A stretch of 47,531 bases of DNA. Origin: Bdellovibrionales bacterium RIFOXYC1_FULL_37_79. Lineage in GTDB: Bacteria; Bdellovibrionota; Bacteriovoracia; Bacteriovoracales; Bacteriovoracaceae. How positions within the stretch are numbered: position 1 is the stretch's first letter; every line of letters starts with the position of its first letter. This document shows, one piece after another, positions 47,017 to 47,531 of this stretch. The position numbers and the translations under genes were made by a program. The notes under the pieces were generated by a model, which searched no databases, was not told the origin of the DNA, and saw only the letters and a program-made list of their open reading frames with translations. The stretch covers positions 1 through 47,531 of the forward strand of contig MEQB01000025.1 of NCBI GenBank assembly GCA_001770015.1, read 5' to 3'.

Positions 47017-47531
47017 ATGGCAAAAATAATTTCAATTGCTAATCAAAAAGGCGGAGTTGGAAAAACAACCACTGCAATAAATTTAGCAGCTTGTTTGGCT
47101 GTCTATGAGAAGAAAACTCTTCTTATAGATCTCGACCCACAAGGGAATGCCTCAGTAGGCTTAGGTTTAAAAAAAGAAACATTTGCCAATAGAAATATTT
47201 ATCATGCCTTAATTGGTAATACCTCAATTGCTCAAACAATTTATAAAACTAAAATTCCATTTTTGCAGATCTGCCCTGCAGATAATAATTTGGTGGGAGC
47301 TGAAATGGAGCTGGTTAGTGTCATGGCCAGAGAACATAAATTAAAAATGGCGTTGGTAGATATAGAAAGTCAATATGATTTTATTATTATTGATTGTCCT
47401 CCTTCTCTAGGCTTATTAACACTTAATGCTCTTAATGCAACGCATAATATTGTTGTACCATTACAAACAGAATATTTTGCAATGGAAGGACTTACCCAAC
47501 TATTAAATACCGTGCAATTAATTAAAAAAAC
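47017..47531 (+). CDS. parA: Chromosome partitioning ATPase ParA (partial, runs off the window)
   Basis: The visible 171 residues begin [18 protein letters not shown], the deviant Walker A of ParA/Soj proteins (10-18). [12 protein letters not shown] is Walker A' and [18 protein letters not shown] is Walker B. It should drive origin segregation with ParB on the two parS-like sites. CGGAG stands 6 bases before the ATG. The 3' end and parB lie outside. Confidence 0.97.
   Translation, partial: MAKIISIANQKGGVGKTTTAINLAACLAVYEKKTLLIDLDPQGNASVGLGLKKETFANRNIYHALIGNTSIAQTIYKTKIPFLQICPADNNLVGAEMELVSVMAREHKLKMALVDIESQYDFIIIDCPPSLGLLTLNALNATHNIVVPLQTEYFAMEGLTQLLNTVQLIKK

Overview
The window is a chromosomal origin region from a low-GC Gram-negative bacterium. 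Two of the secreted proteins are SurA/parvulin-type periplasmic folding factors and there is a lipoprotein with a lipobox. CheD, a GYF-TPR membrane protein and a multi-PAS hybrid kinase are also present. This mix fits Bdellovibrionota or a related delta-proteobacterial lineage. That placement is inferred from gene content and style, not from a database match. No rRNA is present.

The left end (about 335-6001) looks like an integrated island at the 3' end of a tRNA-Ser(GCU) gene. It is bounded by an imperfect direct repeat of about 49 bp that contains the last 12 bases of the tRNA. It holds a PD-(D/E)XK-like orphan gene, a tyrosine recombinase cut short near an IS66-family (ISBst12-like, tnpC-only) element, a small ORF, and a compact type II restriction-modification module. 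The module consists of a ribbon-helix-helix regulator, two tandem D12-class adenine methyltransferases and a convergent PD-(D/E)XK endonuclease.

Between 5990 and 17605 one tightly packed minus-strand operon reads nuoA-H-J-K-L-M-N, then a GYF-TM-TPR protein, then serS, then two tRNA-Ser genes. Only membrane-arm subunits of complex I are present, in canonical order with every peripheral-arm gene missing. Most of the proton-channel residues are lost although the reading frames are intact. I consider this the best candidate for an undescribed system.

Divergent from it, a plus-strand cluster carries mfd, a secreted parvulin, a SurA-like chaperone and uvrA (17742-25893). It pairs both partners of transcription-coupled repair with two envelope folding factors.

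A second long minus-strand operon runs away from the origin: dnaN-recF-gyrB-gyrA-TPR lipoprotein-atpI-like-atpB-cheD-hybrid histidine kinase (38393 down to 25899). The AT-rich 478-bp space between dnaA and dnaN has two perfect DnaA boxes, several near-matches and an AT-only stretch, and is very probably oriC. To the right, the classic rpmH-rnpA-yidD-yidC-mnmE-mnmG-rsmG-parA series runs on the plus strand. Two identical parS-like sites lie at the end of rsmG and just upstream of parA. The mnmE gene carries an unusual in-frame array of five 27-bp units built on the palindrome GGTCCTATAGGACC.

Gene direction switches at the proposed oriC, so most genes on both sides are co-directional with replication. 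The mfd-uvrA cluster is the main head-on exception.
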